A stretch of 64,000 nucleotides of DNA from Ottowia thiooxydans DSM 14619 (GTDB lineage: Bacteria > Pseudomonadota > Gammaproteobacteria > Burkholderiales > Burkholderiaceae_C): contig NZ_KE383942.1 of the NCBI RefSeq assembly GCF_000422885.1, positions 65,353 to 129,352 on the forward strand. Reading direction: 5' to 3'. This document shows positions 45,988 through 54,515 of the stretch, piece after piece; position 1 is the stretch's first letter, and the number at the start of each line of letters is the position of its first letter. Below the pieces are notes generated by a model. It had not been told where the DNA came from and made no database searches. It saw only the letters and a list, made by a program, of their open reading frames with translations. A program made the position numbers and the translations under genes.

Positions 45988-46956
45988 CTAGTCAGCGGAG
46001 ATGCCCTTGTCCTGAATCACTTTGCGGTAGAGCTCGTACTGGGCTTTCGTGGCTGCACCGAAATCAGCGGCGCTGGTGCCTCGGGGGGTTACGCCAATGG
46101 CCAGCAGCTTGTCGCGGGTGACGGGGTCTTCCACTGCGGAGCGAACTTCCCGGTTGAGCCGTTCGATGATGGCTGGTGGCGTGCCAGCGGGCGCCACCAT
46201 GGCAAACCATGAATTGAATGTGAAGTTCGCCATGCCCGATTCGTGGAAGGTCGGCACGTTGGGGTATTGATTCAGGCGCTGCGGCGTGGACACTGCCAGC
46301 AGCCTGAGCTTTCCGCCCTGGATCAGCGAGGTCACCGTGCCCAGACCTTGCATGGACACATCCACTTCGCCAGCGGCGACAGCCACCGCGGCTGGTGTGG
46401 CGCCTTTGTAGGGCACGTGCATCAGGTTGATCTGCGCGCGGTCCAGGATCAATGCCATGCCGATGTGTTGCGGGCTGCCGTTGCCGCCACTGCCGTAGTT
46501 CAGTTTGCCCGGTGCGGCCTTGGCTGCCGCGGTGAAATCCGCCAAGCTGCGGTAGGGCGAATCGGCCTTCACCACCAGGCCCCACTCGATGGTGCCCACC
46601 AGTGACACCGGTGCGAAGTCGGTGAGCGCATTCCACGGCATCTTGGCCATGAGGTGCGGCACCATGGTGAGCACGCTGTCGTTGAAGCCGCCAATGGTGT
46701 AGCCGTCAGGCGTGGCGCGTGCCAGGCGCTCGGCGCCGATCACACCGGCCGAGCCGGCGATATTCTCAACCGCGATGCCTTGGCCCATGGACTCACCCAT
46801 CTTCTGCGTCACCAGGCGTGCGGCGTTGTCCACCGCGCTGCCAGCGGCCAATGGAACGATCATACGGATAGGTTTGTTCGGGTAGCTGCTTTGGGCATGA
46901 ATCGCCAGGGGCAGGCAGAGCAGGGCGGTCAAGGCAATGGGGCCAAACAGTTTCAT
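45988..46956 (-). CDS. Bug/TctC-family solute-binding protein (Bug-4), first gene of the 11-gene operon
   Basis: A 322-residue precursor, signal MKLFGPIALTALLCLPLAIHA. Motifs: IRMIVPLAAGSAVDNAAR, VENIAGSAG, PDGYTIGG, HVPYKGATPAA, YPNVPTFHESG. It heads the operon opposite the LysR gene, so it is the probable first-expressed ligand binder. Closely resembles Bug-2 in the ligand loop. Confidence 0.92.
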   Translation of the reverse strand: MKLFGPIALTALLCLPLAIHAQSSYPNKPIRMIVPLAAGSAVDNAARLVTQKMGESMGQGIAVENIAGSAGVIGAERLARATPDGYTIGGFNDSVLTMVPHLMAKMPWNALTDFAPVSLVGTIEWGLVVKADSPYRSLADFTAAAKAAPGKLNYGSGGNGSPQHIGMALILDRAQINLMHVPYKGATPAAVAVAAGEVDVSMQGLGTVTSLIQGGKLRLLAVSTPQRLNQYPNVPTFHESGMANFTFNSWFAMVAPAGTPPAIIERLNREVRSAVEDPVTRDKLLAIGVTPRGTSAADFGAATKAQYELYRKVIQDKGISAD

Positions 46957-47062
46957 GCGGTGTCTCCGTATTTTTTGTAGTGTGTCCAGTGCGTGGCTGG
47001 GTCAGACTCCGCAGATTAGGGGGGTTGGCCTCGCTTGTCTAATGCTGAATTTGCGCCCTGCC

Positions 47063-47077
47063 ATATCATCTTGATAT
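47063..47077. promoter_or_regulatory. LysR-type operator between LysR gene and the 11-gene operon
   Basis: ATATCATCTTGATAT is a perfect 6-3-6 palindrome containing the T-N11-A LysR signature. It lies 14 bp before the LysR ATG and about 106 bp before Bug-4, as expected for the autoregulatory and activating site of a divergent LysR pair. Confidence 0.65.
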
Positions 47078-47091
47078 CGGAAGGCCTCAAT

Positions 47092-48015
47092 ATGAACCTG
47101 AAAACCCTACGCTATTTCGTGGCTGTGGCCGATAGCGGCAGCCTGACTGCCGCAGCGGCTGCCATACCGATCGCCCAGCCCGCGCTTACCCGGCAGATGC
47201 GCGAACTGGAGAGCGAAACTGGCGTTCAGTTGTTGCAGCGCCTGCCGCGCGGCGTGCGGCTGACACAAGCGGGTGTAACGCTGTACGAGTCTGCACAGCG
47301 CATCTTGTCTGAGGCCGCGCGGCTGGACCGGCGCCTGGCGCACAGCCAGCAGCGCGACCTGGTGCCTGTGGTGGTCGGGGCATCACCCACACTGGCCCGG
47401 TTGCTGTTGCCAGGTTTGTTCGAAAAAAGCATTACAGCCATTTCCAACCTCGAACTGCGTGCGCGAGAAGCATTCACGCCCGAACTCATCGATTGGCTGG
47501 AGCGCGGGATGATCGACCTCGCGGTGTTGACCAACCCCGAGCCTGGTCACGCATTGTCTTTTCAGCCCTTGCTCGGCGAGCCCTTCGCTTTGGTTTCGCA
47601 CGCGAAAATGGGCATCGGCCCAGTAGTCTCGGTGAGTCAGCTCGCTCGAATTCCGTTGTTGATGACCAGTCTGCACCGCGGCTTGGTGGACCGCCAACTT
47701 GCCAGCCTGGGCAAGTCGCTGAATGTGCAGGCCGAGATTGATTCGGTAGATTCGATCCGGGCAATGGTCCTGCGCGGCCGGTGGGCAACCATCATGCCTG
47801 TGTCGGTGTTTCGCGAGCACCTGCACCAGGAACCGGTGGTGATGTCCGAAATATCAGGCGTTCAACTCAATCGCCTGCTGGTGCTGGCCACGCGGATCGA
47901 CCCGCGGCCGAATCCATCCTTGTCCGTGGTGCACGACTTTGTGATCGCGGAGTTCGCCCGTATGGAGCGCCAGGGAACCTTCAGCTTTGCCAGCGCACAC
48001 GCTGTGCAGGCTTAA
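47092..48015 (+). CDS. LysR-family regulator of the divergent 11-gene operon
   Basis: A 307-residue LTTR. Winged helix at 1-60 (LKTLRYFVAVADSGSLTAAA, PALTRQMRELESETGVQLL) followed by a two-lobe effector domain (LVPVVVGASPTLARLLLP). The divergent arrangement with a T-N11-A palindrome supports control of the catabolic operon by a pathway compound. ATG at 47092 starts the typical MNLKTLRYF N-terminus; an in-frame start at 47035 would cover the operator. Confidence 0.93.
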   Translation: MNLKTLRYFVAVADSGSLTAAAAAIPIAQPALTRQMRELESETGVQLLQRLPRGVRLTQAGVTLYESAQRILSEAARLDRRLAHSQQRDLVPVVVGASPTLARLLLPGLFEKSITAISNLELRAREAFTPELIDWLERGMIDLAVLTNPEPGHALSFQPLLGEPFALVSHAKMGIGPVVSVSQLARIPLLMTSLHRGLVDRQLASLGKSLNVQAEIDSVDSIRAMVLRGRWATIMPVSVFREHLHQEPVVMSEISGVQLNRLLVLATRIDPRPNPSLSVVHDFVIAEFARMERQGTFSFASAHAVQA

Positions 48016-48359
48016 CCGCTCGGCCTGTACCGCTGCGGTAGACCAGTAAGCCCAAACTGACTGCGCATTCGGCTTTTTGCAGTCGCGCTTGATCCTGGCC
48101 GTCATGCGCGAGAGGCACCGAGCGCATCTCGTGCATGACCTATTTCAGAAGATCAGTCAATGCGTTGAATTAATCGAAGTGCAATTACTTTGATTTCTTT
48201 TTTGACAACAGAAGTTGGGCAACCTAGCATCCGCCTACTGTTGATCCTCTTGCCATGAGCGAATGGCGGCAGCGCGGTTGGTCACGGACACCCACCGAGA
48301 CATTGATTTCATCGCGAACGAAAAAGTAATCCCCGACAAACTTTTAACCAAAGGCCACG
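48016..48359. other. Gene-free region before the Rieske operon
   Basis: 344 bp with no convincing gene. The part around 48160-48215 is relatively AT-rich and probably carries the promoter of the plus-strand operon. No clear operator palindrome was seen. Confidence 0.6.
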
Positions 48360-49361
48360 ATGACTCCTCTCTTCTCCCACCGTATCCGCTTGCTCGCCGC
48401 CAGCCTCGGCATGATGGCTACCTGTGTGGCTGCAGTACCCGCTATGGCGCAGGATGCAGTTCCGCGCAACTCCAAACTGGTGGTCGGGTTTAGTCCAGGC
48501 GGGCCTGTGGATCAAGCCGCCAGGTTGATTGCTGAACAACTGGGGACGAGAACCAAGTCCACTTTCATCGTCGACAACCGTCCAGGCGCCAACGCCCAAC
48601 TGGCCGCTACGCAGGTGAAGAATTCACCACCCGACGGTGCCACGATCTTCGTGAGCAGCAGCACTGCGATCACGATGAATCCCACCTTGTTCGCCAAGAC
48701 CATCACCTACAACCCGGATAAGGATTTCACGCCCGTCGCGCCATTGGTTGAGATGCCTCTCATCCTGGTGGTCAACGCCAACGATCCGAAAATGCAGTCT
48801 GTCAAATCCCTGAAAGACTTGGTCGAATTAGCGAAGCGCACACCGAAAGGATTGAACTACGGTTCATCTGGCAATGGGGGCCTGGTCCATATCGCTGCAG
48901 AGCTGCTGGCCACTCGTACGGGCACGAACCTGGTTCACATTCCCTATAAGGGAACCGCTGCAGCGCAGGCGGCCATCTTGGCGAAAGACGTTGACATGAC
49001 GTTCGACGCGCTCGCCGTGATGCCGCATATTCGCGCCGGTACCCTGCGTGCGCTGGCCGTATCTTCGAACCGACGCCTGGCCGAGCTCCCGGATGTCCCC
49101 ACCGTCGAGGAGTTGGGCTACGGTGACTTCAATGTGGCCTCGTGGGTTGGGCTGTTTGTACCCAAGGCGACACCGCGTGCTTACGTTGAGAAGCTGAACG
49201 CTGAAGTGAACGCTGCCATGAAAGATCCAGCCTTCCGTGAGCGCCTTACTGTGGTGGGGCCGCTGATGCCGATGTCCGTGGTGGAATTCGAGCAGAAGAT
49301 CCATAAGGAAACACAGGATCTCCTGAACGTCATCAAGACCGCCAAGATTACCGTCGATTGA
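48360..49361 (+). CDS. Bug/TctC-family solute-binding protein (Bug-5), Rieske operon
   Basis: A 333-residue precursor with signal ending AMAQDA. Motifs: LVVGFSPGGPVDQAAR, VDNRPGANAQLAA, PPDGATIFV, HIPYKGTAAAQ, LPDVPTVEELG. Unlike the Bug trio of the minus operon it has the SPGGPVD loop. As first gene of the operon it likely binds the substrate oxidised by the Rieske enzyme that follows 84 bp later. Confidence 0.92.
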   Translation: MTPLFSHRIRLLAASLGMMATCVAAVPAMAQDAVPRNSKLVVGFSPGGPVDQAARLIAEQLGTRTKSTFIVDNRPGANAQLAATQVKNSPPDGATIFVSSSTAITMNPTLFAKTITYNPDKDFTPVAPLVEMPLILVVNANDPKMQSVKSLKDLVELAKRTPKGLNYGSSGNGGLVHIAAELLATRTGTNLVHIPYKGTAAAQAAILAKDVDMTFDALAVMPHIRAGTLRALAVSSNRRLAELPDVPTVEELGYGDFNVASWVGLFVPKATPRAYVEKLNAEVNAAMKDPAFRERLTVVGPLMPMSVVEFEQKIHKETQDLLNVIKTAKITVD

Positions 49362-49445
49362 CGCTCCCTCGTTTGAACGCTGCACGAGATGTGCTCTCTC
49401 GTGCGGTGCTCGCACGCCTCTTGTCTTCGAATCTCAAGCGTTTCC

Positions 49446-50588
49446 ATGTCTGATATTTTTGCTCCCGAAGCATTCGCCGCAGCCCGAAAACAGTTGCCCG
49501 ATGCCAGTACGTTGCCGCCCGCTGCTTACCATGATGCCGCGTTCTACCAGCGCGAGATTGATAGGCTCTTTCTGAAGGAATGGAACTTCATAGGCCATGA
49601 AGACCAGCTCCCAAGCCCGCGCTCCTATTTCACAATTGATTTTGCCGGCGTTCCGGTGATCGTTGCGCGCAACAGCGCTGGTGAAATTCATGCATTCGCA
49701 AATTCATGCCGGCATCGTGGCGCACGCCTTGTGAGTGGAGAAGGCACTTCGCCGGTGTTTGTCTGCAAGTACCACAGCTGGTCCTACGACTTGAATGGAT
49801 CGCTGCGGGGCTGCCCTGGCATGGAGGATGTCAAAAATTTCAACAAGGAAGAGAACGGGCTCGTGCCTGTCCGTCTGGAAAAGATGGGCCCCTTCATGTG
49901 GATCAATTTTGATGAGAAAGCAGTTTCCCTGGCTGAGCACCTTGGAGATTTGCCCACCAAGGTCGGTAGCCATGGAATTGACGAACTCGTTCTTACCCGC
50001 CGTATGGAGCACGATGTCAAGTGCAACTGGAAGGTGTTCGTCGAGAACTTCATGGACTACTACCACACGCCTACCGTGCATAAGAAGACGCTGGCACGCG
50101 GGAGTCTGTCGGTGTATCACCGCAAACCGGTGGAGTTAGCGGCATGTGACGGAAACTATCTTGAGCTGTATGCAGCTCACGAAGGCACCGCCGGCTTACT
50201 GCCAGGCGTTGAAGGCTTTCCTGTCTGGCCGGGCCTGGAAGGGCGCAACAAAGAAGGCTCTACGTTCATCTTTACTTCGTCTTGCGGTCTGTTTGGCTTC
50301 ACCAAAGACTGTGTCTGGTACGTTCAGATCAATCCCACTGGCCCGGAAAGCATTCGGCTGACACTGGGTTCCTGTTTCCACCGGAGCACCGTAGCGCGTC
50401 CAGATTTCGAAGAGATCGTTCAGCGCTACTACGAACGTTGGGACGTTGCGGTGGCTGAAGACAACGAAATCAACGAGCTTCAACAGCAGGGTGTGCGCTC
50501 GCCGCTTTGCAAGCCTGGGCGGGTATCGCCTTTGGAAGCTGTGTCGTATGCATTTCGTCGTCAGTTGCTCGACAAACTAGGCCTTTGA
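49446..50588 (+). CDS. Rieske non-haem iron oxygenase, alpha subunit
   Basis: A 380-residue ring-hydroxylating or demethylating oxygenase component. The Rieske cluster ligands are C88-x-H90 and C107-x2-H110 (SCRHRG, CKYHSW). The mononuclear iron site is NFMDYYHTPTVH, with His207 and His212 and bridging Asp204; the third carboxylate is probably in the AEDNEINE segment. Family members need an electron-transfer partner, yet no ferredoxin or phthalate-type reductase gene is present in the window. ATG at 49446 is preferred over 49389. Confidence 0.93.
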   Translation: MSDIFAPEAFAAARKQLPDASTLPPAAYHDAAFYQREIDRLFLKEWNFIGHEDQLPSPRSYFTIDFAGVPVIVARNSAGEIHAFANSCRHRGARLVSGEGTSPVFVCKYHSWSYDLNGSLRGCPGMEDVKNFNKEENGLVPVRLEKMGPFMWINFDEKAVSLAEHLGDLPTKVGSHGIDELVLTRRMEHDVKCNWKVFVENFMDYYHTPTVHKKTLARGSLSVYHRKPVELAACDGNYLELYAAHEGTAGLLPGVEGFPVWPGLEGRNKEGSTFIFTSSCGLFGFTKDCVWYVQINPTGPESIRLTLGSCFHRSTVARPDFEEIVQRYYERWDVAVAEDNEINELQQQGVRSPLCKPGRVSPLEAVSYAFRRQLLDKLGL

Positions 50589-50612
50589 TTCCACCCGCCA
50601 TTCGGAAACGCC

Positions 50613-51713
50613 GTGACCACCCAATCCGCTGACATTACTTTCTTTGGCACGGGAGAGTTTGCCGCTCGTGCCTTGTTCGACCTGGTGGCAAGCGCCAGTC
50701 AACCTCTTACTGTGCAGGTCGTCGGCCGCAACGAGGCACGCCTGGCGTGGCTGCGTACGGCAGCGAATGCGCGCGCGGTGCTCTTTGGGCGTCCGGTGCG
50801 CACTGTCACCCGTGTGTGCGATAGCTTTGAAGACGAGCCCATCGCACGCATCTTGTCTGAATCACGCCCGCGCGTGGTGTTCCAGGCCGCTTCGCTACAA
50901 ACAGCATCAGTGCTTCGCGGTACAGACAACGCCTGGAGCCAGCTCGTGCAGCAAGGGGGTTTAAGCGCTACTGCGCCCTTTCAGGCCTTGCTTTCGCTGC
51001 GGATCGCACGAATTGCTCAGCGGGTGTTGCCCGGCACCCACTTTCTGAATGCCTGCTTTCCAGATGTGGTCAACCCCATGCTGGCAGCAGCTGGCGCAAA
51101 CGTGCTTTGCGGAGTGGGCAATATTGGCATTTTGTCCAACTCATTCGCTGGCTCCAAGAATGTGCAGGAAGATGGGCGTTTGCGCGTGCTGGCCCACTAT
51201 CAACAACTTGGCGTCTGGCGCAGGCAGCCGGGAGAACGCCAAGGCGCCACACCTCGAGTATGGCTGGACGGTCGGGAGGTTGCGGACGTGTTTGGCGAGT
51301 TTGCTGATGTCAAGCTGTCCCCCGAAGTGGCTTTCGATATTTCAGGTGCCACCGGCGTGCCATTGATGATGGCGCTTGCTTTGGGGAAGGAGTGGCGCGG
51401 ACACGTGCCGGGGCCACTGGGTCTGCCAGGTGGGTACCCGGTGCGGATCGATGCCCAAGGTCGCATTGCCTTAGACCTTCCGGAGGGCATCACGGCTCAA
51501 GAAGCCGAGCGCTGGAACAATGCCTTCGAGGAGCGCAGTGGCCTTACCGTGAGCACTGACGGACGAGCCTGCTACCACGGCTTGCTTCGTGAAAAGCTTG
51601 AACTTCACGACCCCGAACTTGCAAAGGGCTTTCACTGCACAGAAGTCGAAGCCGTGGCGGAGCGTTTGGGCGCGCTGCGTGATCGCTTGCAATCCGTGCA
51701 GCTGTCGGTCTGA
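50613..51713 (+). CDS. Rossmann-fold protein, saccharopine/opine dehydrogenase-like
   Basis: A 366-residue protein starting at GTG (50613), 24 bp after the Rieske gene. N-terminal dinucleotide fold: ITFFGTGEFAARALFDLV, VVGRNEARLAWL, and VVFQAASLQ after a fourth strand. The middle and C-terminal part (VNPMLAAAGANVLCGVGNIG, LPEGITAQEAERWN) resemble saccharopine-dehydrogenase-type enzymes only loosely. The reaction is unknown; an oxidoreductase acting on the hydroxylated product is one option. Confidence 0.72.
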   Translation: MTTQSADITFFGTGEFAARALFDLVASASQPLTVQVVGRNEARLAWLRTAANARAVLFGRPVRTVTRVCDSFEDEPIARILSESRPRVVFQAASLQTASVLRGTDNAWSQLVQQGGLSATAPFQALLSLRIARIAQRVLPGTHFLNACFPDVVNPMLAAAGANVLCGVGNIGILSNSFAGSKNVQEDGRLRVLAHYQQLGVWRRQPGERQGATPRVWLDGREVADVFGEFADVKLSPEVAFDISGATGVPLMMALALGKEWRGHVPGPLGLPGGYPVRIDAQGRIALDLPEGITAQEAERWNNAFEERSGLTVSTDGRACYHGLLREKLELHDPELAKGFHCTEVEAVAERLGALRDRLQSVQLSV

Positions 51714-51772
51714 ATTCCCTGAGCCGCCATAGCACTGCACGCGTTGCCACACCAAGTTCCAAATCACTTCAT

Positions 51773-52678
51773 ATGATCACAGCAAAACACCTTCACGGCA
51801 TCTTTGCGGCGCTGCCCACACCGATTCACCCCGATGGCACTGTGCATGCCGAGGCAGTGCGCACGATGGTGCGCCGCCAGCTCGAAGCCGGTAGCACCGG
51901 CCTGGTCCCGATCGGCGGAACAGGCGAATACGGCTCACTTTCAACCACTCAGCGCGAGGCTATGGTGCGCCACACCGCCGAGGCTAGTGCAGGGCGTCTG
52001 CCTGTCATTGCCGGCATCCTGGACCCCGGCTACCCTGACGCGCTCGCCGCCGGCCGCCGTATGGCCGAGGCCGGCGCGGACGCGCTGATGGTGGTCACTC
52101 CTTACTACACCAACCCCACGCCAGCCGGTGTGCGCGACTATTTCCTGCGCTACGCTGACGAATCGCCGGTGCCGTTGATCCTCTACGAGATCCCATACCG
52201 CACACGAATCGCCATCGCACCCGAAGTCCACGAAGAGCTGTCACGCCACGAGCGCATCATCGGCATGAAGGCATGCAACCTGGACATGTACCACTTCCTG
52301 AGCGTGCTGGCTTGTGTGGGTGAAGACTTCGCCGTGCTGAGTGGGGAGGACTCCTTGTTACCCCTGCACCTGATGGCCGGCGGGCATGGCGGCATTGTTG
52401 TGACCGCCACGCTCGTGCCGCGCGTGTGGAACCGGCTCTTTCACCTGGTACAGGCCGGCCAGCATCGCGAAGCGCTGATGCTGCATCGGCGCCTCATGCC
52501 GCTTATGAACCTGGCGTTCGCAGAAACCAACCCCGGCCCCATGAAGGCAGTGCTCGACCTGGTGGGTCCTGCGGCACCTGACGTTCTCGCGCCACTGGCG
52601 CCGCCTCAGGAAGGACTGGCGCAGGCGCTGAGGGCAGAAGTGCAGAAGCTGATGACAGATTTCGGCGAGACGCCCTGA
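51773..52678 (+). CDS. DapA-superfamily aldolase/lyase
   Basis: A 301-residue class-I pyruvate-type lyase paralogous to dapA. Schiff-base Lys166 in IIGMKACN, Tyr138 and Arg143 in LYEIPYRT. The DapA motif GTTGE is replaced by GGTGEYGSL. Relatives cleave or form aldols on sugar acids or on aromatic side chains (hydratase-aldolases). In this operon it could release pyruvate from the oxidised substrate. The next gene starts six bases after its stop. Confidence 0.9.
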   Translation: MITAKHLHGIFAALPTPIHPDGTVHAEAVRTMVRRQLEAGSTGLVPIGGTGEYGSLSTTQREAMVRHTAEASAGRLPVIAGILDPGYPDALAAGRRMAEAGADALMVVTPYYTNPTPAGVRDYFLRYADESPVPLILYEIPYRTRIAIAPEVHEELSRHERIIGMKACNLDMYHFLSVLACVGEDFAVLSGEDSLLPLHLMAGGHGGIVVTATLVPRVWNRLFHLVQAGQHREALMLHRRLMPLMNLAFAETNPGPMKAVLDLVGPAAPDVLAPLAPPQEGLAQALRAEVQKLMTDFGETP

Positions 52679-52683
52679 AATTT

Positions 52684-53850
52684 GTGACCCTCGCCAACAT
52701 CGCAGACTACCAGCGCCTTGCACGCAAGCGCCTGGCCCGTATTGCCTTCGATTACCTTGAAGGCGGTGCCGAAGACGGGCACACACTCCGACGCAATCGC
52801 CATGCATTTGAAAGCCTGACATTCCAGCCTCGGGTGATGTGCGATGTCACCCATGTTGACTCCGCGGTTACCGTAATGGGAAGGCCCATGGCTATGCCAG
52901 CCATCGTGGGCCCCACCGGCTTGAATGGCCTTTACATACCTCGCGCCGAGGAAGTGCTGGCCAAGGCTGCCCACGCGGCCGGGCTGCCTTTCGTGCTGTC
53001 TACGGCGTCCACTTCCTTAATTGAAGACGTACGTGCTGCGACATCCGGTGATCTCTGGCTGCAGCTCTATGTGCAACAGAACCGTGCCATTGCTGAATCC
53101 ATGATTCAGCGTGCTCGCGATGCCGAATTTTCGGTATTGATGGTCACCGTCGACACGCCCGTGCACGGTGTGCGCGATCACGATGTGCGCAACGGCTTCA
53201 AGCTGCCGCTGAGCCCTTCGGCACGCCTCATTGCTGATCTGCTCTTGCATCCGCGCTGGTGCTTGCGCATGCTGCGGCAGGGCGGGTCGCCTCAACTGGT
53301 CAATCTGGCGCGAAGTCTCGGTGAACGGGCCAATATCAACTCGCAAGCCGCGACCATGAGCCGCCAGATGGACACGGCGCTCAATTGGGAATCCATCTCA
53401 TGGCTGCGAAAGCACTGGCCTGGGCCACTCATCATCAAGGGCATCCTTTCCGTTCATGATGCCCTCAAGGCTGCTGAGCATGGCGTGGACGGCATTGTGC
53501 TGTCAAACCATGGCGGACGCCAGTTGGCATTCGCACCCAGTCCGATCGAAGTCCTGCCCCGCGTCATGGACCATGTCGGGCAGAAGTTGGCCGTGCTTGT
53601 CGACGGTGGGGTGCGCCGCGGAAGTGACATTGCCAAAGCACTGGCACTGGGGGCGCAAGCGGTGCTGCTGGGCCGTGCTCCGCTTTATGGCTTGGCGGCC
53701 AGCGGCCGCCAAGGCGTTGACGACGTACTCGGTATCTTGCTCCGGGAGTTCGAGATCACGCTGCGACTGCTTGGCCGCTGCCAAGCCTCCGAACTCGATC
53801 AAACAGCCCTCGACGAAGGCTACCGTACTCAATTGGCTCGATTGGTGTGA
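52684..53850 (+). CDS. FMN-dependent alpha-hydroxy-acid oxidase/dehydrogenase
   Basis: A 388-residue member of the lactate/mandelate/glycolate oxidase family, starting at GTG. N-terminal IADYQRLARKRLARIAFDYLEGGAED, FMN-site segments PAIVGPTGLNGLY and LVDGGVRRGSDIAKALALGA, catalytic His in LSNHGGRQLAF and the FMN-contacting Lys in LIIKGI. It would oxidise a 2-hydroxyacid to the 2-oxoacid, with oxygen or the respiratory chain as acceptor. Substrate unknown, but it fits next to an aldolase. Confidence 0.92.
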   Translation: MTLANIADYQRLARKRLARIAFDYLEGGAEDGHTLRRNRHAFESLTFQPRVMCDVTHVDSAVTVMGRPMAMPAIVGPTGLNGLYIPRAEEVLAKAAHAAGLPFVLSTASTSLIEDVRAATSGDLWLQLYVQQNRAIAESMIQRARDAEFSVLMVTVDTPVHGVRDHDVRNGFKLPLSPSARLIADLLLHPRWCLRMLRQGGSPQLVNLARSLGERANINSQAATMSRQMDTALNWESISWLRKHWPGPLIIKGILSVHDALKAAEHGVDGIVLSNHGGRQLAFAPSPIEVLPRVMDHVGQKLAVLVDGGVRRGSDIAKALALGAQAVLLGRAPLYGLAASGRQGVDDVLGILLREFEITLRLLGRCQASELDQTALDEGYRTQLARLV

Positions 53851-53870
53851 CACCCTATATTGAATCGAAT

Positions 53871-54479
53871 ATGACATCTCCCTACTCATTCGAATCTGTC
53901 GATCTTGCCCAGTTCGGGCATGAGGACCGCTACAAGTTCCTGATGGCCAGCGTGATCCCGCGCCCCATTGCCTTGGTCACCACGCTTGGCGCTGACGGCT
54001 TTGTCAACGCGGCGCCCTTCAGCAGTTTCGTGGTGCTGTCTGTGGATCCTCCCCTTTTGGGAATATCGGTGGCACGGCGCGACGATGGTTCCATCAAGGA
54101 CACGTATCGCCTGGTTGAAGCCAGCGGAGAGTTCGTCATTCATACTGTGGACACGGCCATGGCGAAACAGGTACAGCAGTGCAGCGCTGCGCTCGGCCCC
54201 ACGCAAAGTGAAGTCGAGCATGCCGGGCTTTATTTAGTGCCGTCGATCAAGGTCAAACCCCCGCGAATTGCCCAGGCGCCTATCCACTTCGAATGCAAGC
54301 TGCATCGCATCGAGTACTTCGGCGACCGGCGCTCCGCACTTATTGTGGGGGAGGTCGTGCAGACCCACAGCCGTGAGGGGCTTGTGCATGGGCATCGTGT
54401 AGACCCTCTTGAAGCGGACATCCTTGGCCGTCTCGGCGGTGGGGTGTATTGCAGCAGCACGGTGATAATCAAGCCCTGA
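53871..54479 (+). CDS. Flavin-reductase-like FMN-binding split-barrel protein
   Basis: A 202-residue protein. HEDRYKFLMASVIPRPIALVTT and NAAPFSSFVVLSVDPP are the signature of the FMN-binding split barrel, with ISVARRDDGSIKDTYR after it. Relatives include flavin reductases and unknown-function flavoproteins. A GTG at 53847 overlapping the previous stop (GTGA) is an alternative start. It might feed electrons to the Rieske enzyme, but such a role is not typical for this family. Confidence 0.88.
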   Translation: MTSPYSFESVDLAQFGHEDRYKFLMASVIPRPIALVTTLGADGFVNAAPFSSFVVLSVDPPLLGISVARRDDGSIKDTYRLVEASGEFVIHTVDTAMAKQVQQCSAALGPTQSEVEHAGLYLVPSIKVKPPRIAQAPIHFECKLHRIEYFGDRRSALIVGEVVQTHSREGLVHGHRVDPLEADILGRLGGGVYCSSTVIIKP

Positions 54480-54515
54480 TTCGGTGCATACCGCGCTGAC
54501 ATAACTGCTTTCCTG

